From NCBI GenBank assembly GCA_947498845.1, contig CANMLX010000023.1, positions 1 to 64,000 of the forward strand: 64,000 nt of DNA, given 5' to 3'. The translations under genes were made by a program, and so were the position numbers. Below the pieces are notes generated by a model. That model was not told where the DNA came from. It worked only from the letters and a program-made list of their open reading frames with translations, and made no database searches. Shown in pieces: positions 17,105 through 25,090 of this stretch (position 1 is the stretch's first letter; the number at the start of each line of letters is the position of its first letter). Source of the stretch: an uncultured Flavobacteriaceae bacterium. Lineage in GTDB: Bacteria; Bacteroidota; Bacteroidia; Flavobacteriales; Flavobacteriaceae.

Positions 17105-17707
17105 ATGAAAGGGAAAATACAAGGAATTATTGGACTTTTGGTAATCGTTTTTTTAGTTATCGGGGTCATTAGGTCTGTTTATAACAGAAACTTTAAATCA
17201 CCTGATTTTAAAATAATTAAATCAGATAAAATTTCAGTTCCAATTAAGAATGCTTTATTTTGGTATGAGCAAGAGTTAGAAAAAACAGCTTTTTCTTTGA
17301 GCAATAAACTATCTGCGGAAGAGGTATCATATGTATCTCCTCTTTTTGATGCTTTGAAAGAAGAAAAGATGGTTAATGAATATATCAAAACTCTATCAGA
17401 AATAGCAGTTAAAGAAATGATAGCGTTGGATGCCTATAGAGGTTCAGAACCAAATGTTATTGAAATTGCCAAACAACAAAACTTTTCTTATATATTTAAA
17501 ATAATCATTACAGGAGCTAGTGGTAAAAAATCTAATGATTTGACTAATGTAGATTACAAATATAGCATCTATGATGTAAAAGAAAACAAAATAATTTGGC
17601 TAGCTGAGTCTACTAGACTTTCTAAATTTTTTGGAGGAATGCCAGAAAGTGATAAGTCTATTTCCGTATTAAAAAAGCTATTAAAAGATTCAAAAATAAT
17701 CGAATAA
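17105..17707 (+). CDS. Hypothetical membrane-anchored protein
   Basis: 200 residues. One N-terminal membrane helix (about 5-24, IQGIIGLLVIVFLVIGVI), then a soluble domain of about 170 residues. Segments KYSIYDVKENKIIWLAESTRLS near the C-terminus resemble LPS-assembly or curli-type accessory lipoproteins that handle short peptides, but this is weak. No operon partner: neighbours are 117 and more than 190 bases away. Function unknown. Confidence 0.65.
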   Translation: MKGKIQGIIGLLVIVFLVIGVIRSVYNRNFKSPDFKIIKSDKISVPIKNALFWYEQELEKTAFSLSNKLSAEEVSYVSPLFDALKEEKMVNEYIKTLSEIAVKEMIALDAYRGSEPNVIEIAKQQNFSYIFKIIITGASGKKSNDLTNVDYKYSIYDVKENKIIWLAESTRLSKFFGGMPESDKSISVLKKLLKDSKIIE

Positions 17708-17905
17708 TAAACTGGCTACTTCAATAACACTATAATTAATATGAGTTTTGGTGCTTAGTTCAAGAATATAGTGCTATTAACAAAGTCCGACACATTTTTT
17801 TGATTTAGTTTTTTTAAGAAAAGATAAAACAACAAAAAATGGTTAAGTGCTTAATCAATCGAAAGGTAATCGTTTTTTAATCCCGTAATAACCATAACTA
17901 AGCCG

Positions 17906-18700
17906 TTAGCAGTTAATAAAAAAGGGCTCTAATATCAATTTTAGTTCTTCAAATTTTGCATAACCATTTGAAATTAAAGTTTGATTTCCATTTTGTTCTA
18001 TAACAAGTGTAGGCATTCCATTATATTCACTATTTCTAAATAATTGAAACTCTTTTTCTACAGTTTGTCTATATTTATCTTCTTTCATTTTTAATAGAAA
18101 GACTTCTTTATTACAACCAATTTTTACAGCATACGCAGCTAACCCATCCAAATCTATTGGGTTTAATCCATCAAAATAAACAGCTTTCAACAATAGCTTA
18201 GCAAATCTTAATTCTTCTTCGGGAAATTCTTCTCTAACTATGCATAAGGCAATAGTAGGTAGAAGCGAATTCAATATCGTTTTACCTTCACCAAATACAT
18301 CAGACAAAAAAACTTTTCCAAACTTGACTCCCGTTCTTCGTTCTACAATTTTATAGGCTCCGTTTTTGATGTGTGGAGCAACGTCATTAATTCTCCCCGC
18401 TCGATTTCCTAAAAAAAGACCTCCACTTATAACCTCAATATCCAACTTATCTCCATAGTCTTGTTCAATTTTAGACATTACTTCACTAAACCCATAGCAC
18501 CAACCACATAAAGCATCATAGTAATATTTCAACTTGATTTTTGAAGTCGTATTATACGCAATATCATGTCCCGCCTTTATACGATCACCTGGTTTGCAAA
18601 TTCCTTCTACAGAACCGCATTCAATAGTGTTATTCTTTTTTGCCTTCATATTTGTTTTATTCGAAAAAGCACAACCAATTATAGTGCTTAAAAAGAGCAT
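17906..18700 (-). CDS. DsbA-family thiol oxidoreductase-like lipoprotein
   Basis: 264 residues with a DsbA/FrnE-like thioredoxin fold: active site C65-G-W-C68 in DALCGWCYGF, helical insertion (about 100-205), and cis-proline P230 in NGMPTLV. Start ATG 18700 gives a very short lipoprotein-like signal ending in C10 (STIIGC). Two extra cysteines, C28 and C35, lie before the domain and might act as a second redox pair. It is divergent from an HxlR regulator with a candidate operator between them. Probable role: thiol/disulfide exchange in the envelope, perhaps in stress response. Confidence 0.8.
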   Translation of the reverse strand: MLFLSTIIGCAFSNKTNMKAKKNNTIECGSVEGICKPGDRIKAGHDIAYNTTSKIKLKYYYDALCGWCYGFSEVMSKIEQDYGDKLDIEVISGGLFLGNRAGRINDVAPHIKNGAYKIVERRTGVKFGKVFLSDVFGEGKTILNSLLPTIALCIVREEFPEEELRFAKLLLKAVYFDGLNPIDLDGLAAYAVKIGCNKEVFLLKMKEDKYRQTVEKEFQLFRNSEYNGMPTLVIEQNGNQTLISNGYAKFEELKLILEPFFINC

Positions 18701-18870
18701 ACTAATTAGTTTTAAGGAGTTTATAATTTTACATTTACAACTTGAAATTACCCTAATAACCTATCATATAAGTGTTTTTAAATCATGTTTAAGTGTTTAA
18801 TAATTTGACAAATACAATGCAAAGTTATATATTCACTATATTATAGACAAGTACATACATAATAGTAGGG

Positions 18871-18886
18871 TACTTACTAATAAGTA
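18871..18886. promoter_or_regulatory. Candidate HxlR operator
   Basis: Perfect inverted repeat TACTTA-CTAA-TAAGTA in the divergent spacer, 28 bases before the HxlR gene start. It resembles the ACTTnnnnAAGT-type boxes described for DUF24/HxlR redox regulators. Likely target of the neighbouring regulator. Confidence 0.5.
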
Positions 18887-18913
18887 ATTATTATTGATAA
18901 TCAATATTATATA

Positions 18914-19246
18914 ATGTGTAAAAAGTTGAAAGAAAAAACTATTTGCCCTGTTAGTGAAGCATTAAAAATAATTGGAGGTAAATGGCGGCTTCAAATCATC
19001 AATGAAATAGGAAATAATAAAAGACGATTTGGAGAATTAAAGAGACGTATTCCTTTGATTAGTGAGAAAATGCTAATTCAAGAATTAAAACATTTGGCGA
19101 GTTACAAAATTATAAATCGAAAAGCCTTTAAAGAAATCCCTCCACGTGTAGAGTATAGTCTAACAAATCAAGGAAAAAAAATACTGCCTATTATTGAACA
19201 AATTAAAATGTTTGGAAATGAAATAATAGATAAAAACAGCCTTTAA
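18914..19246 (+). CDS. HxlR-family (DUF24) transcriptional regulator
   Basis: 110-residue winged-helix repressor/activator. The HxlR signature is clear: C11-PVSEALKIIGGKWRLQIINEI, FGELKRRIPLISEKMLIQELKHL and PPRVEYSLTNQGKKI. C11 sits where redox-sensing members such as YodB and HypR have their reactive cysteine, so sensing of quinones, aldehydes or oxidants is plausible. Divergent from the DsbA-like gene. Confidence 0.93.
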   Translation: MCKKLKEKTICPVSEALKIIGGKWRLQIINEIGNNKRRFGELKRRIPLISEKMLIQELKHLASYKIINRKAFKEIPPRVEYSLTNQGKKILPIIEQIKMFGNEIIDKNSL

Positions 19247-19680
19247 CAATAGTAATTGTTGCACAGCCTTATAATTTTTAATCTCTCTCATTCATATAGG
19301 CTTTTTTCTCCAAGGTTTTATAAACATGTAAACTTAACCTATAAAGACTTTATCTTTGCTGAGGCCATAGGCAAGTATTCCTCTTATTTCATAGGGTATG
19401 ACGTCTTTGGTGCTTTAATAAAAGAAATCCCAGATTAAACAGAGTTTTTTACAGGCTTAATAACGCTGGGAGCTCTAAAAAAGTTATTATACCAATTGGA
19501 GTTTGAATTTACTGGAAAGGGAAAATGATGAATTTTGAAAATTATAGAAGACAGAAAAACTAAACATAGCAGTAGCTTCCTTTCTTTTTTTATGTTGAAC
19601 TAGAGTTTTAAAAGGCGCATTTTACCCCAGTAAATTCAAATTGCAGCTGGTATTAGAAAGAGAAGACAAAAACAAATCGT
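19247..19680. other. 434-bp spacer holding an R1-like element
   Basis: Contains an inverted-repeat element at 19491-19652 (see that entry). The 60-codon frame at 19256-19438 has a sensible-looking tail (FAEAIGKYSSYFIGYDVFGA) but a poor start and no recognised family; it may be a gene remnant. Confidence 0.4.
19491..19652. repeat. Intergenic inverted-repeat element, diverged R1 family, copy c
   Basis: About 160 bp. Left end starts TACCAATTGGAGTTTGAATT; the right end is its imperfect complement, sharing TTTGAATTTACTGG exactly. Inside, AAAATGATGAATTTTG and AAAAGGCGCATTTTA correspond to words of the R1 copies at 8606 and 57507. Confidence 0.65.
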
Positions 19681-20397
19681 ATGAGTTTCCTAAAAGCAGA
19701 ATGGCGAAAATTAGCCATCGCAAATTACAGTATAGATCAAGCTATACTTAAACCCTATATCCCCGTTGGTACAGAATTGGATCTATGGCAAGAGCAATGT
19801 TTTGTAAGTCTGGTTGGGTTTATGTTTGTAAATACAAAATTATTAGGTGTAAAAATACCATTTCATATAAATTTTGAAGAAGTTAACTTACGCTTTTATG
19901 TGAAACGCTTTGAAAATGGTGAATGGAAAAGAGGTGTTGTTTTTATTAAAGAAATAGTCCCTAAACCAGCCTTAACCTTTGTGGCCAATACCGTATATAA
20001 TGAAAATTATGAAACCATGCCTATGGAACATGCATGGACAGTCGAAGGAAACTCCCTAAACGTTGTCTACAAATGGAAAAAACAAGGTAAATGGTATTCC
20101 TTTAGTATAAAAGCAAGTGCAGATAAATACAGTATAGAAGCTAACAGTGAAACCGAATTTATCACCGAACATTATTGGGGCTATGCAAAAGTAAATGCTA
20201 CTAAATCTAGCGAGTACGAAGTAACGCACCCTAAATGGGATGTTTATAAAGTAAAAAGCCATGATATTAACGTAGACTTTGGTGTCGTTTATGGAAAAGA
20301 ATTTGAATTTTTAAATGCTACTAAACCGGTTTCTGTAATGCTGGCAGAAGGATCTGAAATTACAGTAGAAAGCAAGACAACTATTTATTCTAGATAA
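19681..20397 (+). CDS. YqjF-like DUF2071 protein
   Basis: 238-residue soluble protein of the DUF2071/YqjF family, whose biochemical role is not established. Matching features: FLKAEWRKLAIANYSIDQAILKPYIP at the start, a WQEQCFVSLVGFMF strand, FEEVNLRFYVKR, and the late HYWGYAK motif. Length is typical. It stands alone, preceded by a repeat element and followed by a 570-base spacer. Confidence 0.85.
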   Translation: MSFLKAEWRKLAIANYSIDQAILKPYIPVGTELDLWQEQCFVSLVGFMFVNTKLLGVKIPFHINFEEVNLRFYVKRFENGEWKRGVVFIKEIVPKPALTFVANTVYNENYETMPMEHAWTVEGNSLNVVYKWKKQGKWYSFSIKASADKYSIEANSETEFITEHYWGYAKVNATKSSEYEVTHPKWDVYKVKSHDINVDFGVVYGKEFEFLNATKPVSVMLAEGSEITVESKTTIYSR

Positions 20398-20571
20398 CCT
20401 GATTTCTATGATATATTACAAATTGATAATCAATATTTCACATAGAATGATCTCATTAATAGTGCCATCCCTGAACAAAGAACAAGGAGCCTTGCTTACC
20501 AACAGACAAGGAATCTCGTACTAGTGAGATATCTCGTCGTTCTGTCGATGATTTCCAGTGGTATTATCTAA

Positions 20572-20873
20572 TACCAATTCCCAAATGAATTTACTGAGTT
20601 AAAAAGTGTCTTTTGAAATACTATCTTCAACATAAAAAGAACCGTCACTACGGCTCAATGTCATTAAGTTAAGAAGTTTTCATCATTAAACTAAATGAGT
20701 TTACTTTTATAAAAACATGTAATTCAATTACATTTCGACTGCGCTCAATGTGACAAATTATACAAATTGAGCTTAACTTAATGACATTGAACTACAGCTA
20801 TGTTTATTTTTTCTGTCTCGTATAATTCCAAAATCCATCATTTTACTTTACAGTATATTTATTAAGAATTGGT
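20572..20873. repeat. R1-family element, copy d, interrupted
   Basis: Outer ends ACCAATTC (left) and GAATTGGT (right) are complementary. Left-arm text AAAAAGTGTCTTTTGAAATAC and right-arm text CTATGTTTATTTTTTCTG...CCATCATTTT follow the R1 copies. It is split by the element at 20655-20790. Confidence 0.65.
20655..20790. mobile_element. MITE-like element nested in R1 copy
   Basis: 136 bp with perfect 19-base inverted ends (TCAATGTCATTAAGTTAAG at 20655-20673 and its complement at 20772-20790). Flanks ACTACGGC (20647-20654) and ACTACAGC (20791-20798) form a 7/8 direct repeat, as expected for an 8-bp target duplication. No coding capacity. Confidence 0.7.
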
Positions 20874-20920
20874 GTAAAATGCTTAACATAAGCTTCTTTT
20901 ACTAATTTAAACCCATAAAA

Positions 20921-20945
20921 AAAGGAAGCTAAATTAGCTTCCTTT
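20921..20945 (-). terminator. Terminator of the small membrane-protein gene
   Basis: AAAGGAAGCTAA pairs with TTAGCTTCCTTT. On the minus strand the stem is followed by a run of seven T. It lies 23 bases past the stop of the gene at 20968-21138. Confidence 0.85.
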
Positions 20946-20967
20946 AGTATATTCTAGTTTATATTTT

Positions 20968-21138
20968 TTAAGAACGTTTAGCTTTTCTTTCTGCTCTTAT
21001 CTCTTGTATTCTTTCTATTAAAGAACCTCCAATCCAGTAAGGAATTACAAAGGTTAATAAAAAAATCATTAGCCAAAAGCCTATAGTTAAAATAGTTAAG
21101 AACGCTAAAAAACCTAAGTACTGGTCAAATTCAAACAT
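20968..21138 (-). CDS. Small membrane protein, 56 residues
   Basis: Start ATG at 21138, stop at 20968. The product begins MFEFDQYLGFLAFL, has one long or two short hydrophobic helices (about residues 8-36), then IERIQEIRAERKAKRS, a basic cytoplasmic tail. A strong terminator directly follows, which supports it being expressed. No family recognised; function unknown. Confidence 0.65.
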   Translation of the reverse strand: MFEFDQYLGFLAFLTILTIGFWLMIFLLTFVIPYWIGGSLIERIQEIRAERKAKRS

Positions 21139-21338
21139 AATTATAATTTCCTAAATTTAATATCTCCCGCAAAGATACTATAAAGGTATTTTATTTACAA
21201 TATCAATGTGTAATAAATTATTGTGTATTAGGAAACACTTAGTTTTAATTATCAAATGAAACTTAATTTTTAGCTTTACATGGTTCGAGGAGTAGAACAA
21301 ACTTTATTCTTCAAACTTCGTACTTCTAAGCTAAAGAA

Positions 21339-21980
21339 CTAATCTAAATTAGGCTGTGGCGTCATTCTTAAATAGGGCTTCACCTCTTTAAACCCTTTAG
21401 GGAAAATTTCAGGAATATCTTTAGTTGCAATTGAAGGAACAACAACAACATCATCCCCATTATTCCAATTAGCTGGAGTAGCCACCTTATGATACGCCGT
21501 TAATTGCAACGAGTCTATAACTCGTAATAACTCATCAAAGTTCCTTCCGGTAGACGCTGGATACGTAATAATTAACTTTACCTTTTTATCTGCCCCAATT
21601 ACAAAAACCGATCGCACAGTAAGTTTACTATCTGCATTAGGGTGAATCATATCGTATAACTCAGATACTTTTCTATCTTCATCTGCGATGATAGGGAAAT
21701 TTACTGTTGTATTTTGTGTTTCGTTTATATCCTTTACCCAGCCATGATGAGAATCGATACCATCTACACTCAACGCCACAACTTTTGTATTGCGCTTATC
21801 AAATTCATCTTTATATTTCGCTACAGTACCAAGCTCTGTAGTACAAACTGGTGTATAATCTGAAGGGTGAGAAAACAATACGCCCCAGCTATCCCCTAGC
21901 CAATCGTGAAAATTTATAGTGCCTTCTGTAGAATCTACTGTAAAATTTGGAGCTTCGTCTCCTAATCTAATTGTTGCCAT
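21339..21980 (-). CDS. Peroxiredoxin, Prx6 (1-Cys) type
   Basis: Thiol peroxidase that reduces hydrogen peroxide and alkyl hydroperoxides. 213 residues; peroxidatic C46 lies in SHPSDYTPVCTTE, the Prx6-type motif, followed by a long C-terminal dimer arm (TPANWNNGDDVVVVPS). No resolving cysteine is visible, which fits the 1-Cys class. The gene is single, with a -7 box at 22049-22056 and a leader of about 60 bases. Confidence 0.95.
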   Translation of the reverse strand: MATIRLGDEAPNFTVDSTEGTINFHDWLGDSWGVLFSHPSDYTPVCTTELGTVAKYKDEFDKRNTKVVALSVDGIDSHHGWVKDINETQNTTVNFPIIADEDRKVSELYDMIHPNADSKLTVRSVFVIGADKKVKLIITYPASTGRNFDELLRVIDSLQLTAYHKVATPANWNNGDDVVVVPSIATKDIPEIFPKGFKEVKPYLRMTPQPNLD

Positions 21981-22048
21981 ATTTAGTGTGTATTTAGTTT
22001 GGTTGAACTTTTAATTATAAATAAGTCTCACTAAAGTACACCTTCTTA

Positions 22049-22056
22049 CAAAATTA
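22049..22056 (-). promoter_or_regulatory. Probable -7 box of the peroxiredoxin gene
   Basis: TAATTTTG on the minus strand matches TAnnTTTG. No clear -33 TTG at the right distance. Confidence 0.4.
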
Positions 22057-22103
22057 ATCGTTATATAAATGTTAAAAAGAAGTCTTAAAAACTCCTGCAA
22101 ATC

Positions 22104-22135
22104 TTGGTTAAAAACAAGACAAAAAGCTAAATTTG
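22104..22135 (+). promoter_or_regulatory. Promoter of fumC
   Basis: -33 TTG (22104-22106), 21-base spacer, -7 TAAATTTG (22128-22135). The start codon lies 25 bases downstream. Confidence 0.6.
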
Positions 22136-22159
22136 TAGCTTACATATAATAATAATACA

Positions 22160-23557
22160 ATGAGTTTCAGAATAGAAAAAGATACAATGGGAGAAGTAAA
22201 AGTTCCTGTTGATAAACTTTGGGGTGCACAAACAGAACGTTCCAGAAATAACTTTAAAATTGGACCAGCAGGTACAATGCCTTTAGAAATAGTATATGGT
22301 TTTGCTTATTTAAAAAAAGCTGCAGCCTATACCAACTGTGAATTAGGTGTTTTAGATATTGAAAAGCGTGATTTAATAGCACAAGTTTGTGATGAAATTT
22401 TAGAAGGTAAGCACGATGACCAATTTCCGTTAGTGATTTGGCAAACAGGTTCTGGAACACAAAGTAACATGAACGTAAACGAAGTGATCGCAAATAGAGC
22501 ACATCAAATAGCTGGAAATGTTATTGGAGAAGGAGAAAAAACCATTCAGCCTAATGATGATGTTAATAAATCGCAATCCTCTAACGACACCTTCCCTACT
22601 GGAATGCATATTGCTGCTTACAAAAAGATTATTGAAGTTACTATTCCTGGTGTAAAACAGTTAAGAGACACATTAAAATCTAAATCTGAAGCTTTTAAAG
22701 ATGTGGTTAAAATAGGAAGAACCCATTTAATGGATGCAACGCCTTTAACACTTGGACAAGAACTTTCTGGTTATGTAGCACAACTAGACCATGGTTTAAA
22801 AGCACTAGAAAACACCTTAGCACATTTAAGTGAATTAGCTTTAGGAGGCACAGCAGTAGGAACAGGATTAAACACACCTAAAGGGTATAGTAAACGTGTT
22901 GCCGAATTTATTGCCGAATTTACAAGCTTGCCATTTGTAACAGCGCCCAACAAATTTGAAGCACTTGCAGCTCACGATGCTTTAGTAGAGACACACGGGG
23001 CTTTAAAACAAATAGCCGTATCCTTAAATAAAATAGCAAATGATATAAGAATGATGGCATCTGGACCACGTTCTGGTATTGGAGAGATCATCATCCCTGC
23101 TAACGAACCAGGCAGTTCTATTATGCCCGGAAAAGTAAACCCAACACAATGTGAAGCCTTAACAATGGTATGTGCTCAGGTAATAGGTAATGATGTTACA
23201 GTGTCTGTAGCTGGTACGCAAGGCCATTATGAGTTAAATGTATTTAAACCAGTTATGGCTGCCAATGTATTACAATCTGCACAATTAATAGGTGATGCTT
23301 GTGTAAGCTTTGATGTAAACTGTGCCGTTGGCATAGAACCTAACCACGCTGTTATTAAAGAATTACTAAATAACTCTTTAATGTTAGTGACGGCTTTAAA
23401 TACCAAAATCGGTTACTACAAAGCTGCTGAAATAGCAAATACCGCGCATAAAAATGGCACAACTTTAAAGGAAGAAGCTGTTAATTTAGGCTACGTTTCT
23501 GCCGAAGACTATGATGCTTGGGTAAAGCCTGAAAATATGGTTGGAGAATTAAAATAA
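22160..23557 (+). CDS. fumC: Class II fumarate hydratase
   Basis: Interconverts fumarate and L-malate in the TCA cycle, cytoplasmic homotetramer, iron-independent. 465 residues. The family signature [11 protein letters not shown] is at 318-328 with catalytic serine S319. H189 is in [10 protein letters not shown], and [13 protein letters not shown] (98-110) is at the substrate site. All key residues are present and the length is standard. Monocistronic, with its own promoter (22104-22135) and a strong terminator (23578-23609). Confidence 0.97.
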   Translation: MSFRIEKDTMGEVKVPVDKLWGAQTERSRNNFKIGPAGTMPLEIVYGFAYLKKAAAYTNCELGVLDIEKRDLIAQVCDEILEGKHDDQFPLVIWQTGSGTQSNMNVNEVIANRAHQIAGNVIGEGEKTIQPNDDVNKSQSSNDTFPTGMHIAAYKKIIEVTIPGVKQLRDTLKSKSEAFKDVVKIGRTHLMDATPLTLGQELSGYVAQLDHGLKALENTLAHLSELALGGTAVGTGLNTPKGYSKRVAEFIAEFTSLPFVTAPNKFEALAAHDALVETHGALKQIAVSLNKIANDIRMMASGPRSGIGEIIIPANEPGSSIMPGKVNPTQCEALTMVCAQVIGNDVTVSVAGTQGHYELNVFKPVMAANVLQSAQLIGDACVSFDVNCAVGIEPNHAVIKELLNNSLMLVTALNTKIGYYKAAEIANTAHKNGTTLKEEAVNLGYVSAEDYDAWVKPENMVGELK

Positions 23558-23577
23558 TTAATACAGCATGTTGTATA

Positions 23578-23609
23578 AAAAGGGTAAACAATGTGACGTT
23601 TACCCTTTT
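23578..23609 (+). terminator. Terminator of fumC
   Basis: AAAAGGGTAAAC (23578-23589) pairs with GTTTACCCTTTT (23598-23609) around an 8-base loop, then ATTTT. It starts 20 bases past the fumC stop. Confidence 0.9.
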
Positions 23610-23656
23610 ATTTTACATTAAATCCATTAAATTTGTTATTATATCACAATAAATTA

Positions 23657-23740
23657 ATACCAGTTATGATATAAAATTACACAAAAGAAAATAGAATATT
23701 TTTGTGCTAGGCGAAGAAGAAAATGCAAGCATAGTCTAAG
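23657..23740. repeat. Partial R1-family element
   Basis: About 85 bp starting TACCAGTTATGATATAAAAT and continuing with ATTACACAAAAGAAAATAGA and TTTTTGTGCTAGGCG. It follows the left half of the copy at 57507 with many changes; the right half is missing. Confidence 0.5.
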
Positions 23741-23777
23741 TTCTAGTTTTATAAAAATTAAAAAAAGGTTTCAAGTA

Positions 23778-24686
23778 ATGACTGTACTTAAAAAACTACT
23801 GCTATTCCTCTTTGTTATATGCCTTAGTTGTCAACAAAAACCAACTAAAAAACTCCAGGGACAAACCAATTGGATACCTCTTTTTAATGGAAAAGACCTA
23901 GAAGGCTGGGATATTAAATTTGCTGGTCATGAACTAAATGATAACTATAAAAACACGTTTATTGTTCAGGATAGTATGCTTAGGGTAAATTACGATAATT
24001 ATACCAACTTTGATGGTAAGTTTGGGCATATCTATTACAAAATACCTTTTTCCCATTACAAACTAAGCTTTGATTATAGGTTTATAGGAGAACAAATACC
24101 AGGAGGTTCTCACTGGAATGTTAGAAATAGCGGTATTATGTTACATTCGCAATCTGCTGCAAGTAACGAAATTGGACAAACATTTCCTGTTTCTCTAGAA
24201 CTCCAATTATTAGGAGGACTTAATCAAGGCGAAAGAACTACAGCTAATGCTTGTACTCCGGGAACAGCTGTTGTTATGGGAGACACATTAAATTTTGAGC
24301 ACTGTATAAAATCTATCTCAAAAACCTATCATGGGGATCAATGGGTACATGTTGAGGCTACTATTATGGGTGGAGAATATATGGAATTTAATGTTGAAGG
24401 TTCTCCTGTTTTACGTTTTGAAAAACCACAAATAAACGATGGCTTTATTAGCGAAAAACAAGAAGGAAAAGATTGGGAAAAAGCTAAAATAATTAATACC
24501 AAAGACCAATGGATTTCTAAAAAGGGCAGTATTTTAAATAAAGGATACATTGCATTACAAGCAGAAAGTAGCCCCATAGATTTTAAAAATATAAAACTGC
24601 TAGATTTATGTGGTTGTATGGACGCTAAAGCGAAAAACTACAAATCTTACTATGTTAAAGATAAGCCAGAAGCTTGCACATATTAA
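23778..24686 (+). CDS. 3-keto-disaccharide hydrolase-type lipoprotein (DUF1080)
   Basis: 302 residues. Lipoprotein signal with lipid C18 (ICLSC), then one concanavalin-like DUF1080 domain (about 28-280) with WIPLFNGKDLEGWD, SGIMLHSQ, LELQLLGG and KGYIALQAESSPIDFKNIKLL. Members hydrolyse glycosidic bonds of 3-keto sugars made by FAD oxidoreductases. The tail GCMDAKAKNYKSYYVKDKPEAC is a short Cys-bracketed extension seen in Bacteroidota homologues. No 3-ketoglucoside dehydrogenase is nearby, so substrate is unknown. Residue Q19-Q20-K after the cysteine lacks an acidic surface signal. Confidence 0.85.
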   Translation: MTVLKKLLLFLFVICLSCQQKPTKKLQGQTNWIPLFNGKDLEGWDIKFAGHELNDNYKNTFIVQDSMLRVNYDNYTNFDGKFGHIYYKIPFSHYKLSFDYRFIGEQIPGGSHWNVRNSGIMLHSQSAASNEIGQTFPVSLELQLLGGLNQGERTTANACTPGTAVVMGDTLNFEHCIKSISKTYHGDQWVHVEATIMGGEYMEFNVEGSPVLRFEKPQINDGFISEKQEGKDWEKAKIINTKDQWISKKGSILNKGYIALQAESSPIDFKNIKLLDLCGCMDAKAKNYKSYYVKDKPEACTY

Positions 24687-24879
24687 TTCACCAGTGGTGC
24701 ATTTAGAAATAAAATATCTAATAAATGTCAGTTCGAGTGATTTTGAGATACGAAAAATCGTATCGAGAACTAATTGTAAAGACCAAAATTCCAATTCTCG
24801 ATACAAGTTTTACTTATTTCAATCATAAAATTCACTCGAACTGACAGAATTTTGTCTAAATACACCACGGGTTAATTCA
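24683..24879. mobile_element. MITE-like element with 8-bp target duplication
   Basis: The element proper is 24691-24871 (181 bp). Its 17-base ends (CCAGTGGTGCATTTAGA, and the complement of CCCGTGGTGTATTTAGA) match at 15 positions. TTAATTCA lies directly outside both ends (24683-24690, 24872-24879), a perfect 8-bp direct repeat. Inside is a second inverted repeat, TGTCAGTTCGAGTGA at 24726-24740 with its complement at 24832-24846. The left duplication overlaps the stop codon of the DUF1080 gene. Confidence 0.75.
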
Positions 24880-25090
24880 TCCTTTTTAATTATCGCTCAA
24901 GCCTATGTAAAGCGTTTTACCTCTAATACTATTTATAAATAAAGATTTCGCATAAATAATTGTATCAATTTTTCGCTTAATTGACTTGCAAAATTTAAGG
25001 ATAGCATAGTCTCATTTTTAATTGAGTCCTTTAATATTAGAATTGGTATGAACAAAAACAATTATCTTTGAATTTCATTCTAATTTTTAT
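24880..25090. other. Spacer before rmuC
   Basis: AT-rich, no gene. AGAATTGGTATGA at 25039-25051 resembles the outer end of the R1 elements and supplies the -33 TTG of the rmuC promoter. Confidence 0.4.
25043..25070 (+). promoter_or_regulatory. Promoter of rmuC
   Basis: -33 TTG (25043-25045), 17-base spacer, perfect -7 TATCTTTG (25063-25070); start codon 20 bases on. Confidence 0.65.

Larger units (their letters stand above)
20398..20967. other. 570-bp repeat-rich spacer
   Basis: No gene. It holds an R1-type element (20572-20873) interrupted by a second inverted-repeat element (20655-20790), then a terminator of the small minus-strand gene. The first 170 bases (20398-20570) show only short hairpins. 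Confidence 0.6.

Noticed and set aside
19256..19438. 60-codon plus-strand frame after the HxlR gene
   Set aside because: No recognised family, no clear promoter and an unusual start; at most a gene remnant.
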